A stretch of 64,000 bases of DNA, taken from 66-474 sp050738155 (GTDB lineage Bacteria > Pseudomonadota > Gammaproteobacteria > Xanthomonadales > Rhodanobacteraceae). A model generated the notes under the pieces. The model ran no database searches. It was not told where the DNA came from and worked only from the letters and a program-made list of their open reading frames with translations. Within the stretch, counting starts at the first letter, position 1. The number at the start of each line of letters is the position of its first letter. Below, piece by piece: positions 27,674 to 36,864 of this stretch. The DNA lies in NCBI GenBank assembly GCA_050738155.1, contig JBOHYW010000001.1, positions 8,717-72,716 of the forward strand, in the 5' to 3' direction. A program made the translations under genes and the position numbers.

Positions 27674-27932
27674 GGCACAACCGCAATGGCATCGCGGTAC
27701 GTCGAAGGCAATGTGCTTGCTTCCATCCAGCCGTGTCGTGGCCGATGGTGGCTGCGCATCGGCCCCGCTAGCCGTGCAGCGCGTGCGTACAACGCAGCGG
27801 CAACACGGATCCGCACTCACCGCAAACGCGAATCAGGGAGGCTGTTGGCGCATCCCGGAATACGAAAAAATTTCCACATGTTGGTCATGCGCCGACGGCC
27901 GGTACGCCACCACGTTTGCGGCGAAACATGCC

Positions 27933-27999
27933 CATAACCCGCGACTATGCCTCGTGTCCACTATTTCATTGGCGGACGCCTTTTGCCTGTGTTTATGCT
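27933..27999 (+). promoter_or_regulatory. Palindromic operator plus promoter of the second TonB receptor gene
   Basis: CATAACCCGCGACTATG (27933-27949) is followed after 17 nt by CATTGG, giving TTGGCG (27969-27974), a 19-nt spacer and TATGCT (27994-27999), then TGG. The ATG at 28064 has GAGGGG 10 nt upstream. The 490-nt gap 27571-28063 holds this promoter and the divergent one at 27607-27673. I see no gene in the roughly 260 nt between them. Confidence 0.6.
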
Positions 28000-28063
28000 T
28001 GGCCCGCGCTTTGTTCGGCAAGTGAAGTTGTACCAACTGTCTTACCACGAGGGGTACGCATTC

Positions 28064-31000
28064 ATGAAAGGCAAGATTGCACGTGCGTCACACCGCGGAA
28101 ACGTCTTTCGGCGCAAAGCGCTGGCGTTGGCGATCGGCGGTTCGATTGCGCTGGCTTGCAGTAGTGGCGCGTTCGCGCAAGCCGTCAATGGCACGATTCG
28201 CGGCACCGTGCCGGCAGCCCCCAACGAAACCGTCCAAATCACCGGCGGCGCGGGCTACAACCGCACCGTCACGGTCGGACCATCCGGACTGTATTCGGTG
28301 ACGTTGCCGGTCGGCACGTACACGGTGTCATTGCTGCAGAACGGCAAGGTGGTGCAGAGTCGAACCGGTGTCACGCCGGCCGCGGCAGGCGCAGCGGTGG
28401 TCAATTTCACGACGACTGCCAAGAACGTCCAGACCCTCAATGCCATCAACGTCACGGCCAACGCAATCCCGGCCATCGACGTGACCACCACCAATCAGGT
28501 CACCACCGTCACCGCCAAGCAACTGCAGCAATTGCCGCTGGGGCGCACCGCCGAGGACATCGCCCTGCTGGCGCCGGGTGTGGGCCTTGGCAACCCCGAG
28601 CTGGCGGGCGGCCCGCTGGGTACGCCGACCAACGTGTTCGGCGGCGCTTCGACGGCCGAGAACGCGTACTACGTGGATGGTATGAACACCACCGAGGCGC
28701 TCAACAACCAGGGCGGCATCACGCTGCCGTATGGCGCTATCCAGCAGCAGCAAACCTTCATTTCCGGCTACGACGCCAGGTATGGCCGCTCGATCGGCGG
28801 CGTGATCAACCAGATCGGCAAGAGCGGCTCCAACCAGTGGCACTTTGGCGTGCGCGCCCAATGGCGGCCGGGCAAGCTGCGCTCCGACCCCGAGAACTAT
28901 TATTTCAACAATCCGCTGGATACGGACCCTGGCAACTCACCCGGCGATATTGCCGTTTATCGCAAGGACAACGGCAGCAGCGAGCGGGTCTACGACGCCT
29001 ACGTCAGCGGCCCGATCATCAAGAACAAGTTGTTCTTCTTCGTGGGCGCCGAGCAGGACAACAGTCATTACCGGACGACCTCGGAGTTTGCCGGCAGCGG
29101 CGCCACCACCGAAGACGTGACCGTCCACGATCCGAAGATTTACGCCAAGCTGGACTGGAACATCAACGAGAACAACGTCCTGACCCTGACCGGCTTGCAG
29201 AACGAGCACAAGACGTGGGGGGGCGTTTACGACTTCGACTACAACACCTTGCAACGTGGCGACTTCAACAGCCTCGATCAGACCGGCAAGACTGCTTTCA
29301 GGATGTGGGTGGCCAACTACACCTCCTATCTCACCGACAACCTCACGCTGAATGCGATGCTGGGCAAGATGCACGGCGAGTATTACACGCAACAACCGGG
29401 GTACCCGGGCTTCGATCCAACGCTGCCGCACATTGCCGATGCTTCCTTCCAGGATCCGGCGTTCGTCCCACCCGGCGGCATTCGCAATTCGCAAGGCAAC
29501 TCGACCATCGCGAATCCCGGGCATAGCGAATCGGTGATGAACTACCGGCTGAGTCTCGACTACAAGCTGGGCAACCACGATTTGCAGGTCGGTATCGACA
29601 ACATCAATTCATGGGACCTGCTGGACGGCTCCTTGAACACCGGGCCGGGTTATCAGTGGATCTACGGGAAAGCCGATGCCGGCAAACCGATCCTCAACAG
29701 CGACCCCAATGCGCCACCGTATGTCGGTCCGTCGCCCCAGTGTGATTCGAGCGGCACCTGCTATTACGTGCAGAAGCACGTCGACATCAGCACCGCTTCG
29801 GTGCGCGTCGCGCAACGTGCCCAGTACGTGATGGACAATTGGCAGATCACGCCCAACCTGTTGCTGAACCTGGGTGTGCGCAACGACCAGTTCGTCAACT
29901 ACGACGCCTCGGGCGTGCCGTACATCCGCCTGACCAAACCGCAATGGGCACCGCGCCTGGGCTTCAGTTGGGACGTGCACGGCGACTCCACCCTGAAGGT
30001 GTTCGGCAATGCCGGCCGCTATTACCTGGCGTTGCCGACCCAGGTGGCACTGTCCATCGCCGCGCCCGTGACCAACGCCGGTCAGTACGGCACGTACACG
30101 GGAATCGACCCGGCAACCGGCGAACCGATCGGCTTCAAGCCCATCGCGCAAAATCCGACGACGGGCGCTTCGATCGACAGCGAATACGGCCAGGCCAAGG
30201 ATCCGCGCATCTCGGCTGCCCAGAACATCGGCGCCGAATATTCGGACAACTTCGTGTTGGGCATGCAGCAACAGTTCCAGATGCTGGGCACGAGTTGGGT
30301 ATTCGGTGCCACCGGCACCTACCAGAAGATGAGCCGCATCATCGACGACTTCGACGCCATCCAGAACGAGTGCGCGGCCGGGCGGGCGCAAGGCTACGCC
30401 TGGATGACTTCCGCCACCTGCGCCAGTTGGGCCCAGAGTCTCGTGCTGGTGAATCCCGGCACCACCAACGACATCCTGATGAAGGCGCCGGATGGCAGTC
30501 TGGTTCCGGTCACCCTGACGGCTGCAGACCAGCAGTTCCCGAGAGGGCCGACACGCAAATACTACGCGGTGGATCTGTCGCTGTCGCACGAGTGGGATGG
30601 CAAGTGGTTCGCCAAGATCGACTATGTGTGGTCGCAAACCATCGGCAATACCGAAGGGCCGGTCAGCACGTATTCCCAGCAGAGCGGGTCGTACGAATCG
30701 ATCACCACTGCATGGGATTTCCCGCTGCGCATGCAGAACTCGTACGGCATGCTGCCCAACGATCGCCGGAACACGGTCAAGATTTTTGGCGCCTATGCGA
30801 TCAATCCGGACTGGACGGTTGGCGGCAACCTGTATCTCGCCTCGGGCACGCCGCGCCTGTGCCGCGGACATTACGGGCCGGATCAGGAAGCAGGTTCGGG
30901 CACCTACTACTGGTGCGGTGGCGTACCGGTCCCTCCGGGTTCGCTTGGACGTTTGCCTTGGACCCACCAGTTGAGCCTCAACGTGGACTACAAGCCGGCG

Positions 31001-31177
31001 TGGGCCCAGCACAAGCTCGATTTCAACCTTGCCGTATTCAATGTGTTCAACGAACAAACCACAGTGTTCTACAACGACTTCTTCGGAACGACGAGCAGTC
31101 CGAATCCCGACTTCGGAAGGGTTCAGGACACCCGCCCACCCCGCAGCTTCCGGTTCTCCGTTTCGTACGATTTCTGA
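28064..31177 (+). CDS. TonB-dependent receptor, Oar-like, paralogue 2
   Basis: Outer-membrane receptor of 1037 residues, paralogous to 295-3444 over the whole length. A signal peptide covers 1-39 (ends SGAFAQ). The N-terminal beta-sandwich starts AVNGTIRGTVPAAPNE, followed by a TonB-box-like TLNAINVTA, a plug with GGASTAENAYYVDG and YDARYGRSIGGVINQIG, and a barrel ending in FRFSVSYDF. Strongly conserved barrel parts (IRLTKP.W.PR.GFSWDVHG) contrast with diverged loops, as expected if the two bind different ligands. It shares its promoter type with the wall-degradation genes and is followed by a terminator and a TPR-sulfotransferase. Confidence 0.92.
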   Translation: MKGKIARASHRGNVFRRKALALAIGGSIALACSSGAFAQAVNGTIRGTVPAAPNETVQITGGAGYNRTVTVGPSGLYSVTLPVGTYTVSLLQNGKVVQSRTGVTPAAAGAAVVNFTTTAKNVQTLNAINVTANAIPAIDVTTTNQVTTVTAKQLQQLPLGRTAEDIALLAPGVGLGNPELAGGPLGTPTNVFGGASTAENAYYVDGMNTTEALNNQGGITLPYGAIQQQQTFISGYDARYGRSIGGVINQIGKSGSNQWHFGVRAQWRPGKLRSDPENYYFNNPLDTDPGNSPGDIAVYRKDNGSSERVYDAYVSGPIIKNKLFFFVGAEQDNSHYRTTSEFAGSGATTEDVTVHDPKIYAKLDWNINENNVLTLTGLQNEHKTWGGVYDFDYNTLQRGDFNSLDQTGKTAFRMWVANYTSYLTDNLTLNAMLGKMHGEYYTQQPGYPGFDPTLPHIADASFQDPAFVPPGGIRNSQGNSTIANPGHSESVMNYRLSLDYKLGNHDLQVGIDNINSWDLLDGSLNTGPGYQWIYGKADAGKPILNSDPNAPPYVGPSPQCDSSGTCYYVQKHVDISTASVRVAQRAQYVMDNWQITPNLLLNLGVRNDQFVNYDASGVPYIRLTKPQWAPRLGFSWDVHGDSTLKVFGNAGRYYLALPTQVALSIAAPVTNAGQYGTYTGIDPATGEPIGFKPIAQNPTTGASIDSEYGQAKDPRISAAQNIGAEYSDNFVLGMQQQFQMLGTSWVFGATGTYQKMSRIIDDFDAIQNECAAGRAQGYAWMTSATCASWAQSLVLVNPGTTNDILMKAPDGSLVPVTLTAADQQFPRGPTRKYYAVDLSLSHEWDGKWFAKIDYVWSQTIGNTEGPVSTYSQQSGSYESITTAWDFPLRMQNSYGMLPNDRRNTVKIFGAYAINPDWTVGGNLYLASGTPRLCRGHYGPDQEAGSGTYYWCGGVPVPPGSLGRLPWTHQLSLNVDYKPAWAQHKLDFNLAVFNVFNEQTTVFYNDFFGTTSSPNPDFGRVQDTRPPRSFRFSVSYDF

Positions 31178-31198
31178 CCACTGCCAGGTTCTCTCTCC

Positions 31199-31228
31199 AG
31201 CGCCGGGTTTGTGCTCGGCGTTTTTTTT
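31199..31228 (+). terminator. Rho-independent terminator after the second receptor gene
   Basis: CGCCG (31201-31205) and CGGCG (31216-31220) form the stem and are followed directly by eight T. It separates the receptor from the following sulfotransferase gene, which therefore may have its own promoter in the remaining 230 nt. Confidence 0.85.
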
Positions 31229-31462
31229 GAGCGGCGGTCGTGCGGCTGACATTCCATTGCCACGTTGGTTGACGCAAGAAAGAGCATATTTGACACGGAT
31301 CAAAGCGAAAAAAGCGGATAGAAGCGAACGTCCATCGGATCCTTGTTTTATTATCCGCGTTCATCCGTGTCCAAGGTTCTCTGTTCGTTCGGGACGCGTA
31401 CGGCCTTTTGTATTGACGTAAAGATGGAATAACCTGACGGGCGGGTCCTTTGACGGTCCGAT

Positions 31463-33109
31463 ATGCCAAACGACGTGATCCATTCTTCCCAACAAAGTCC
31501 TTCGCAGCAACGGCTCTCGCCCGTGGCGACCCGCCTGCTTGCAAGAGCGAACAGGGAATGGGAGCAACAGCAGTTCGATGCCGCGGAACGCTCGCTGACC
31601 AATGTGCTGGCGTTGGTGCCGGATTATCCCGATGCCGTCCGGATGCTGGGCATGGTGGTGCAGCGACGCGGCGATCACGTCCGGGCGGCTGACTGCTTTC
31701 GACGGGTCCTTGCGCTGTGGCCCGAGTATGCCGATTTGCGCATCTGCCTCGGCATTGCCCTGTACGAACAGGGCGAAGTCGCCGAGGCCGTCACGCATTT
31801 GCGCAAGGCGTGCGAATTTGAACCGGCTTCCGCGTCGGCATGGTTCAATCTCGGCGAAGCACTCGGGCGCGAGGCGCACTCGGATGACGCGGTCGCGGCG
31901 CTGCAACGGGCGATCGACCTCAATCCCACACACACATCGGCCCGGCTTTCATTGGCCCGGGTGCAAGCCAGCCTGGGCCGTATCGACGCCGCGGTCGCGG
32001 GTTATCGCGAGGTGCTGCGCCACGACCCCGGCAACGCCGAAGGCTGGTTCGGATTGTCGAACCTCAACACGGTCCGCTTCGATGCCGAAGATCTCGCCCA
32101 CATGCAGCGCGCGTTGGCGCGTCCCGGCGTGTCGGGTCGCGAATACGAATTGCTGGCTTTCACCTGCGCGAAGGCGCTGGAAAACCGTGGCGACCACGCG
32201 CAAGCCTTCGATGTGTTCGGGCTCGCCAATGCGTCGCGTCGCAAGCGGGTGAAGTGGGATGCCGCGGGCGAACGCAAACGCGTCGAGGCAATCATGCGGG
32301 TGTTTGCGGACGAGATGCCGCCGCCGCTGGATCCCGAACTCGGCAGTGAAGCCATCCTGATCGTCAGCATCCCGCGTTCGGGTTCGACGTTGCTGGAGCA
32401 GATCCTTGCCTCGCATTCGCAAGTCGAAGGCGCCAACGAGATCAAGGACATGACGAACGTGATCGATGCCGAAACCCGGCGTCGCGGCGCGGTTCATTCC
32501 GATTCGGCCCGCTCCAGTTCAGCGTTCCCGTTGTGGGTGCCGGATGCGACCGCGCAGGATTGGCAGCGTCTCGGCCGCGAATACCTCGCAGGCACCGCGC
32601 GCTGGCGCAAGCGCAAGCCAAGGTTTACCGACAAGAGTCTCGTCAGCTGGTATTTAGTCGGCGCGGCTCTGGCGATGTTGCCCGCCGGACGCGTGGTCGT
32701 GGTCCGGCGCGATCCGGTGGAGACTTGCCTGGCGTGCTATCGCCAGCTCTTCAGCGAAAAAAGCGGTTTCGCTTGCGACCTCGACGAGATGGCCGATTAC
32801 TGTGTCGACTTCCTGCGCCTGACGGGCTTCTGGTTGGACAGGTATCCGAACCGCGTGTTCGACCTCCAATACGAAGCGCTGGTCGCCGAGCCGGAACCGC
32901 AAATTCGTCGCTTGCTGGATTTCTGCGACTTGACGTTCGAACCGGCTTGTCTTGATTTTCACAAGACCGCGCGCACGGTGCAAAGCCTGCCCAGCGCCGC
33001 ACAGGTGCGGCAGCCCATTCGTCGCGACACCGCGCGCAGCGCACTTTATGGCGACAAGCTGGATCGCCTGCGCCAGCGCTTGCGCGATGCCGGGTTGCCG
33101 GTGGCTTGA
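31463..33109 (+). CDS. TPR-repeat sulfotransferase, paralogue 2
   Basis: Predicted cytosolic protein of 548 residues, paralogous to 3619-5250. TPR repeats fill about residues 20-195 (FNLGEALGREAHSDDAVAAL is one). The sulfotransferase domain shows SIPRSGSTLLEQILASH for PAPS 5'-phosphosulfate binding, followed by VEGANEIKDM, and VVVRRDPVETCLACYRQ for the 3'-phosphate. The end is RRDTARSALYGDKLDRLRQR, as in the paralogue. No signal peptide or membrane span is seen. ATG 31463 lacks a clear Shine-Dalgarno sequence. The natural acceptor is unknown. Confidence 0.87.
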   Translation: MPNDVIHSSQQSPSQQRLSPVATRLLARANREWEQQQFDAAERSLTNVLALVPDYPDAVRMLGMVVQRRGDHVRAADCFRRVLALWPEYADLRICLGIALYEQGEVAEAVTHLRKACEFEPASASAWFNLGEALGREAHSDDAVAALQRAIDLNPTHTSARLSLARVQASLGRIDAAVAGYREVLRHDPGNAEGWFGLSNLNTVRFDAEDLAHMQRALARPGVSGREYELLAFTCAKALENRGDHAQAFDVFGLANASRRKRVKWDAAGERKRVEAIMRVFADEMPPPLDPELGSEAILIVSIPRSGSTLLEQILASHSQVEGANEIKDMTNVIDAETRRRGAVHSDSARSSSAFPLWVPDATAQDWQRLGREYLAGTARWRKRKPRFTDKSLVSWYLVGAALAMLPAGRVVVVRRDPVETCLACYRQLFSEKSGFACDLDEMADYCVDFLRLTGFWLDRYPNRVFDLQYEALVAEPEPQIRRLLDFCDLTFEPACLDFHKTARTVQSLPSAAQVRQPIRRDTARSALYGDKLDRLRQRLRDAGLPVA

Positions 33110-33199
33110 CGGAATCAATCCATTTTTGAGGCGGTTGTGGGAGCGGGCCGGCGCGGAGCGCCGTCTTTTGCTGTTGCCCGCGTTGAGCTTCACAGAGTG

Positions 33200-33325
33200 G
33201 TAGGCCGGCTCAAGGCCAAAGGCCGGAGCCGGCATTGGTTGGGTGTGCTCCCTGTTGCCGATTGAGACATCACCGAAAACATGGTCCTCGCCGGTTCCGT
33301 CGCGACGCTCCTTGAACCGGCCTAC
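33200..33325. repeat. GTAGGCCGG...CCGGCCTAC intergenic repeat
   Basis: This is a longer version of the element at 8957-9050: the first 30 nt or so and the last 20 nt are the same, while the centre differs. It sits 90 nt after the sulfotransferase stop. Confidence 0.8.
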
Positions 33326-33464
33326 GACTCCTGCATCGACCATCCATTTCATGCGTAACTCGGTAAAAGCGTGCATGCACGTGACCATGCGAATCGCTCC
33401 GCTCGGTCGCGACCACGGTCGTTCCTACGTCACCACCCATTTTATGCGCGAACCCGCAGCAAGC

Positions 33465-33552
33465 GTAGGTTGGGCTGACGCCGGCTTTATCGGCGGAAGC
33501 CCAACATCGCCCGCATATTGCGTTGGGCTTCGCAAGGCTCAGCCCAATCTGC
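33465..33552. repeat. GTAGGTTGGGCTGA inverted repeat
   Basis: A third copy of the element tandemly repeated at 8633-8890: GTAGGTTGGGCTGA, inner GAAGCCCAAC/GTTGGGCTTC, and end CTCAGCCCAATCTGC. The 3' arm is slightly degenerate. Together with the repeat at 33200-33325 it explains most of the gap 33110-33658; no gene is supported there. Confidence 0.75.
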
Positions 33553-33658
33553 ATCGCTGTGGTGGGGGCGGGCCGGTACCGCCGTCTTCTTCTTTTGCCC
33601 GCGACGTGATCACCGGGCTGCGGGGCGGTGTCATTTTCCGTTCGGCACTGATACCCAA

Positions 33659-34975
33659 TCAGGCCGCAGCGGATGCGATGCCGACGGCAGGTGCCGCCGT
33701 TTCTGGCGCGATTCGGCCTCGCTTGTCATACCGGGAAATATCCAGGCCCTCGCTGCTGATGTGCGGCATCGCGCCTGCCATCAAATCGGCAAGAAAGCGC
33801 CCCGATCCGCACGCCATCGTCCAGCCCAGCGTGCCATGACCGGTATTGAGATACAGATTGTCGAAGCGCGTGCCGCCAATCACCGGCGTGCCGTCCGGCG
33901 TGGCCGGCCGCAAACCGGTCCAGAATTGGGCGCTGTGCAAATCGCCGCCATGCGGATACAGGTCGGCGACGACTTTCTCGAGGGTGGCGCGCCGTTGCGC
34001 CGGCTTCGACAAATCAAAGCCACATACTTCCGCAATGCCGCCGACGCGTATGCGCTCATCGAAGCGCGTCACGGCCACCTTGTAGCTTTCATCGAGCACG
34101 GTGGAAACCGGCGCCATCGCCGGGTCGGTAATCGGCAGGGTCAGTGAATAACCCTTCAACGGGTACACGGGCAGGTGAATGCCGAGTGGCGCAAGCAACC
34201 GCGGCGTGTAGCTGCCGAGGGCGAGCACATAGCGCTCGGCGCGTTCCATTCTGCCGTTGATCCGCGCGCCGGTTATCCGGGTGCCCGAATGTTCAAAGCC
34301 ATCCACGGTGGCGTCGAAGCGGAACTCGACACCGGCCGCCCGCGCGCGGTCCGCCAGGCGTTGCGTGAACAAAGCGCAATCGCCGGTCTGGTCGCCCGGC
34401 AGACGCAACGCGCCGGTCAGTTGATCGACCACGCCTGCCAGCGCCGGTTCGACGGCCAGAATGCCGGCACGATCGAGTATCTCCCAGGGCACGCCATACT
34501 GTTCGAGCACTGCGATGTCGTTGCCCGCCGCGTCGAGCTGCGATTGCGTGCGGAACAACTGGAGCGTACCCAGTTGCCGCCCCTCGTAATCAAGCCCGAG
34601 CTCACTGCTCAATTCATTCAGGCATTCGCGGCTGTAGCTGGACAAGCGCAGCATGCGCGCCTTGTTGATGGCATAACGGTTGGCCGTGCAATTGCAAAGC
34701 ATCTGCAATAGCCAGATGTATTGACGAGGATCGAGACGGGGCTGGATCACCAATGGCGAGTTTTTGGAGAACAGCCACTTCAGCGCCTTCAGCGGTACGC
34801 CGGGCGCCGCCCAGGGCGATGCGTAGCCGGGCGATATCTGCCCCGCGTTGGCGAGGCTCGTTTCCTGCGCGGGAGCGGATGCACGGTCCACGACCGTCAC
34901 CTCGAATCCTGCACGCGCCAGGTACCACGCACTGGTCACGCCAATGACGCCGCTACCAAGAATCAGTATGCGCAT
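33659..34975 (-). CDS. dadA: D-amino-acid dehydrogenase (DadA-like)
   Basis: FAD-dependent inner-membrane-associated enzyme of 438 residues that deaminates D-amino acids, mainly D-Ala, to keto acids. The FAD motif is ILGSGVIGVTSAWYLARAG at the N-terminus. ETSLANAGQISPGYASPWA, GDQTGDCALFTQRLA, LPVYPLKGYSLT and HGTLGWTMACGSG are DadA signatures, and the length is that of the E. coli enzyme (432). It can use the D-Ala released from wall peptides, and so belongs functionally to the salvage genes, although it lies outside the second receptor pair. Alanine racemase, its usual partner, is not in the window. Confidence 0.93.
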   Translation of the reverse strand: MRILILGSGVIGVTSAWYLARAGFEVTVVDRASAPAQETSLANAGQISPGYASPWAAPGVPLKALKWLFSKNSPLVIQPRLDPRQYIWLLQMLCNCTANRYAINKARMLRLSSYSRECLNELSSELGLDYEGRQLGTLQLFRTQSQLDAAGNDIAVLEQYGVPWEILDRAGILAVEPALAGVVDQLTGALRLPGDQTGDCALFTQRLADRARAAGVEFRFDATVDGFEHSGTRITGARINGRMERAERYVLALGSYTPRLLAPLGIHLPVYPLKGYSLTLPITDPAMAPVSTVLDESYKVAVTRFDERIRVGGIAEVCGFDLSKPAQRRATLEKVVADLYPHGGDLHSAQFWTGLRPATPDGTPVIGGTRFDNLYLNTGHGTLGWTMACGSGRFLADLMAGAMPHISSEGLDISRYDKRGRIAPETAAPAVGIASAAA

Positions 34976-35330
34976 TTTTATACACGCCTCGCAGACCCGC
35001 CCGCCAAGCTCGAGAAAGCGGGCAATTGCTCAAGAGAATTGCGACTTTCAGCAAGGCGCTCATTTTACGACCGGCGAATACACGATCCATTGCCACCCGG
35101 GCATGAAATTTTTTTCGGGATCCATATCCGGATGATGGTCATGTCAGGTTCCGCGGCTGCTGCTGTGGAGTCGTGCCAACGCAGTTCGCTGCCGGCCATC
35201 GCCAGCCAGCGGAAGGTCAAAACAGCGGAGCCCAAGTGCCGATACAGTAGCTCTCCCTCGAACTTGCTGTTTATCCCCGCCACGTTGAATGGAGCGGGTC
35301 AAAAACCCCATGCTCGATAGAGAACGACCG
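34976..35330. other. 355-nt intergenic region, no supported gene
   Basis: The gap between the divergent dadA and the alpha/beta-hydrolase gene. A minus-strand frame of 72 codons at 35065-35283 exists, but it lacks a Shine-Dalgarno sequence and any family I know. I see no convincing promoter or repeat, and the shared palindromic operator is absent. Confidence 0.4.
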
Positions 35331-36311
35331 ATGAAAAAAACCAGGAATGAGTTACGTTGTTTGTATGGTGTCTTGACAACGATGCTGGTGATGGTCGGCA
35401 TGGCATTTTTTCCCATGGCTGCCGTCGCGCGCGCCCGCGTTCCGTCTGTTCACGCCGTTCGCGGCGATGGCGCGGGCTTCACATGTAACCACGCGGCGCG
35501 AAGCGGCCGTGATGTCGAGACAGTGAACACTACGCTGGCCGGTGTTCCCGCGATCCTGCGCGTGCCCGGCAAGGTTACCAAGCCTCCGATCATCCTCTGG
35601 CACGGCTTTGGACCACCTGCCAGCCCCCAGGCCTTGATGGATGCCATGCCTCTCGATAGGGTGCCTTCGGTGAAGGTTTATCTCGGGCTTCCCTTGTTCG
35701 GCGCGCGTGCTCCGGCAGGTGGAGTCGAGGAACTCATCCGGCGCCAGAAGCAGGACTTTGCGAAACTGCTCTTCAAACCTTCAGTCGTAGGCGCGGCTGA
35801 AGAATTGCCGGCGGTCATCGCCGCACTCGAACGAAGGGGTTGCATGACCCCGAAAGCCCGGATCGGGCTGTTCGGATTTTCCGCCGGAGGTGCTTCGGCC
35901 TTGATCGTGCTTGCGCAACACAAGGTCGCAGTGGGCACCGCGATCGTGTTGAATGCTTCCACCGGCTTGGACGCATCCGTCAATGCACTGGAGCGCGTCA
36001 CCAAGCAGAAATATGCGTGGACCCCGGCAGCGCGGATGCTGGGCAAACAGACCGACGCGATCCGTCACGCGGAGCAAATTGCACAGGGCAATCCACCGCC
36101 CGCATTGCTGATCGTGCAGGGCGCCGATGACACGGTACTCACATCACGGCCCGCAACCGCGTTGTACAAGGCGCTGCTGCCTTGGTACAAAAACTCGCCG
36201 AAGCGACTACGCTTGCAACTCATGCCCGGCGTTTCGCATGGCTGGACGGATGGAGGAGCGGTCGAGAAGCTGCGGCGCATGTCCGCGGCGTGGTTCCAAA
36301 GCAACATGTAG
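35331..36311 (+). CDS. Secreted alpha/beta-hydrolase
   Basis: Protein of 326 residues with a signal peptide or N-terminal anchor (CLYGVLTTMLVMVGMAFFPMAAVARA). The alpha/beta-hydrolase fold shows ILWHGFGPPAS for the oxyanion loop, GFSAGGAS with the nucleophile Ser, QGADDTV for the acid and GVSHGWTD for His. The shape resembles the dienelactone-hydrolase/DPP-like group, but the substrate is unknown. ATG 35331 was chosen at the start of the signal peptide; upstream in-frame ATGs at 35289 and 35310 would add a charged stretch. It stands alone between dadA (divergent) and the tRNA gene. Confidence 0.78.
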   Translation: MKKTRNELRCLYGVLTTMLVMVGMAFFPMAAVARARVPSVHAVRGDGAGFTCNHAARSGRDVETVNTTLAGVPAILRVPGKVTKPPIILWHGFGPPASPQALMDAMPLDRVPSVKVYLGLPLFGARAPAGGVEELIRRQKQDFAKLLFKPSVVGAAEELPAVIAALERRGCMTPKARIGLFGFSAGGASALIVLAQHKVAVGTAIVLNASTGLDASVNALERVTKQKYAWTPAARMLGKQTDAIRHAEQIAQGNPPPALLIVQGADDTVLTSRPATALYKALLPWYKNSPKRLRLQLMPGVSHGWTDGGAVEKLRRMSAAWFQSNM

Positions 36312-36367
36312 GTTTGCGGCCAGCAACGAATCGGGATTCCTCGATTTACCAACTGGATGCGCTGCCA

Positions 36368-36397
36368 TTGCGGTTTTTCACGCCAGCCTTGTATAAT
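36368..36397 (+). promoter_or_regulatory. Promoter of the initiator tRNA gene
   Basis: A perfect -10 box TATAAT (36392-36397) follows an 18-nt spacer from TTGCGG (36368-36373). Transcription would start near 36404, a few nt before the tRNA. Confidence 0.75.
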
Positions 36398-36411
36398 GGG
36401 CACTCACTTGT

Positions 36412-36488
36412 TGCGGGGTGGAGCAGTCTGGCAGCTCGTCGGGCTCATAACCCGAAGGTCGCAGGTTCAAATCCTGCCCCCGCTACCA
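36412..36488 (+). tRNA. Initiator tRNA-fMet (CAT)
   Basis: The 77-nt cloverleaf folds fully: acceptor GCGGGG/CCCCGC with an unpaired first base pair (U1-U72), D stem GAGC/GCTC, anticodon stem TCGGG/CCCGA with loop CTCATAA, T stem GCAGG/CCTGC, and encoded CCA. The 1-72 mismatch and three G:C pairs at the base of the anticodon stem are the marks of the initiator tRNA. Confidence 0.97.
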
Positions 36489-36499
36489 TTCGAATCTGA

Positions 36500-36540
36500 C
36501 AAAACGGCGCGATCTCGCTTGAGGTCGCGCCGTTTTGTTG
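36500..36540 (+). terminator. Terminator of the initiator tRNA gene
   Basis: A perfect 13-bp stem (CAAAACGGCGCGA with TCGCGCCGTTTTG) around a 12-nt loop. The 3' arm ends TTTTGTTGTT. It begins 11 nt after the tRNA. Confidence 0.9.
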
Positions 36541-36632
36541 TTGGCTGGTACGGTGACACCTGCCCGCGTTACGACTCCGATGTTGCGGATGCGGCAGCGA
36601 GAACAGGCGTGCCCGCGATGAAACACGTATCG

Positions 36633-36742
36633 CCATTCCGGACGCCGCGGCAGCGGCGATCCGGAATCTGCTCTTGCTGTCGCAGCTTCGGCCAAAGCAG
36701 ATTCCGGGTCCATCGCGATGAAGCCGCGGCGGCCCCGGAATG
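36633..36742. repeat. REP-like element with CCATTCCGG ends
   Basis: The ends CCATTCCGG and CCCCGGAATG are inverted around GC-rich stems; it is related to the element at 14592-14788. It occupies the middle of the 320-nt gap between the tRNA terminator and phbB, in which I see no gene. Confidence 0.6.
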
Positions 36743-36864
36743 ATGAAACCTGTCAGGCTTTTCCCGATTCCCGATAGACTCGCCGCATCCCGCGGCTCGT
36801 CCTTCGGGCCATCGGCTTCGCCGATGTTCGCTACGGCATCCCTGCCTCCGCAGTCCGATTCCCG

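Noticed and set aside
35065..35283. 72-codon minus-strand frame between dadA and the alpha/beta-hydrolase gene
   Set aside because: No Shine-Dalgarno site, no family resemblance and no context support; kept only as a note in the intergenic entry.
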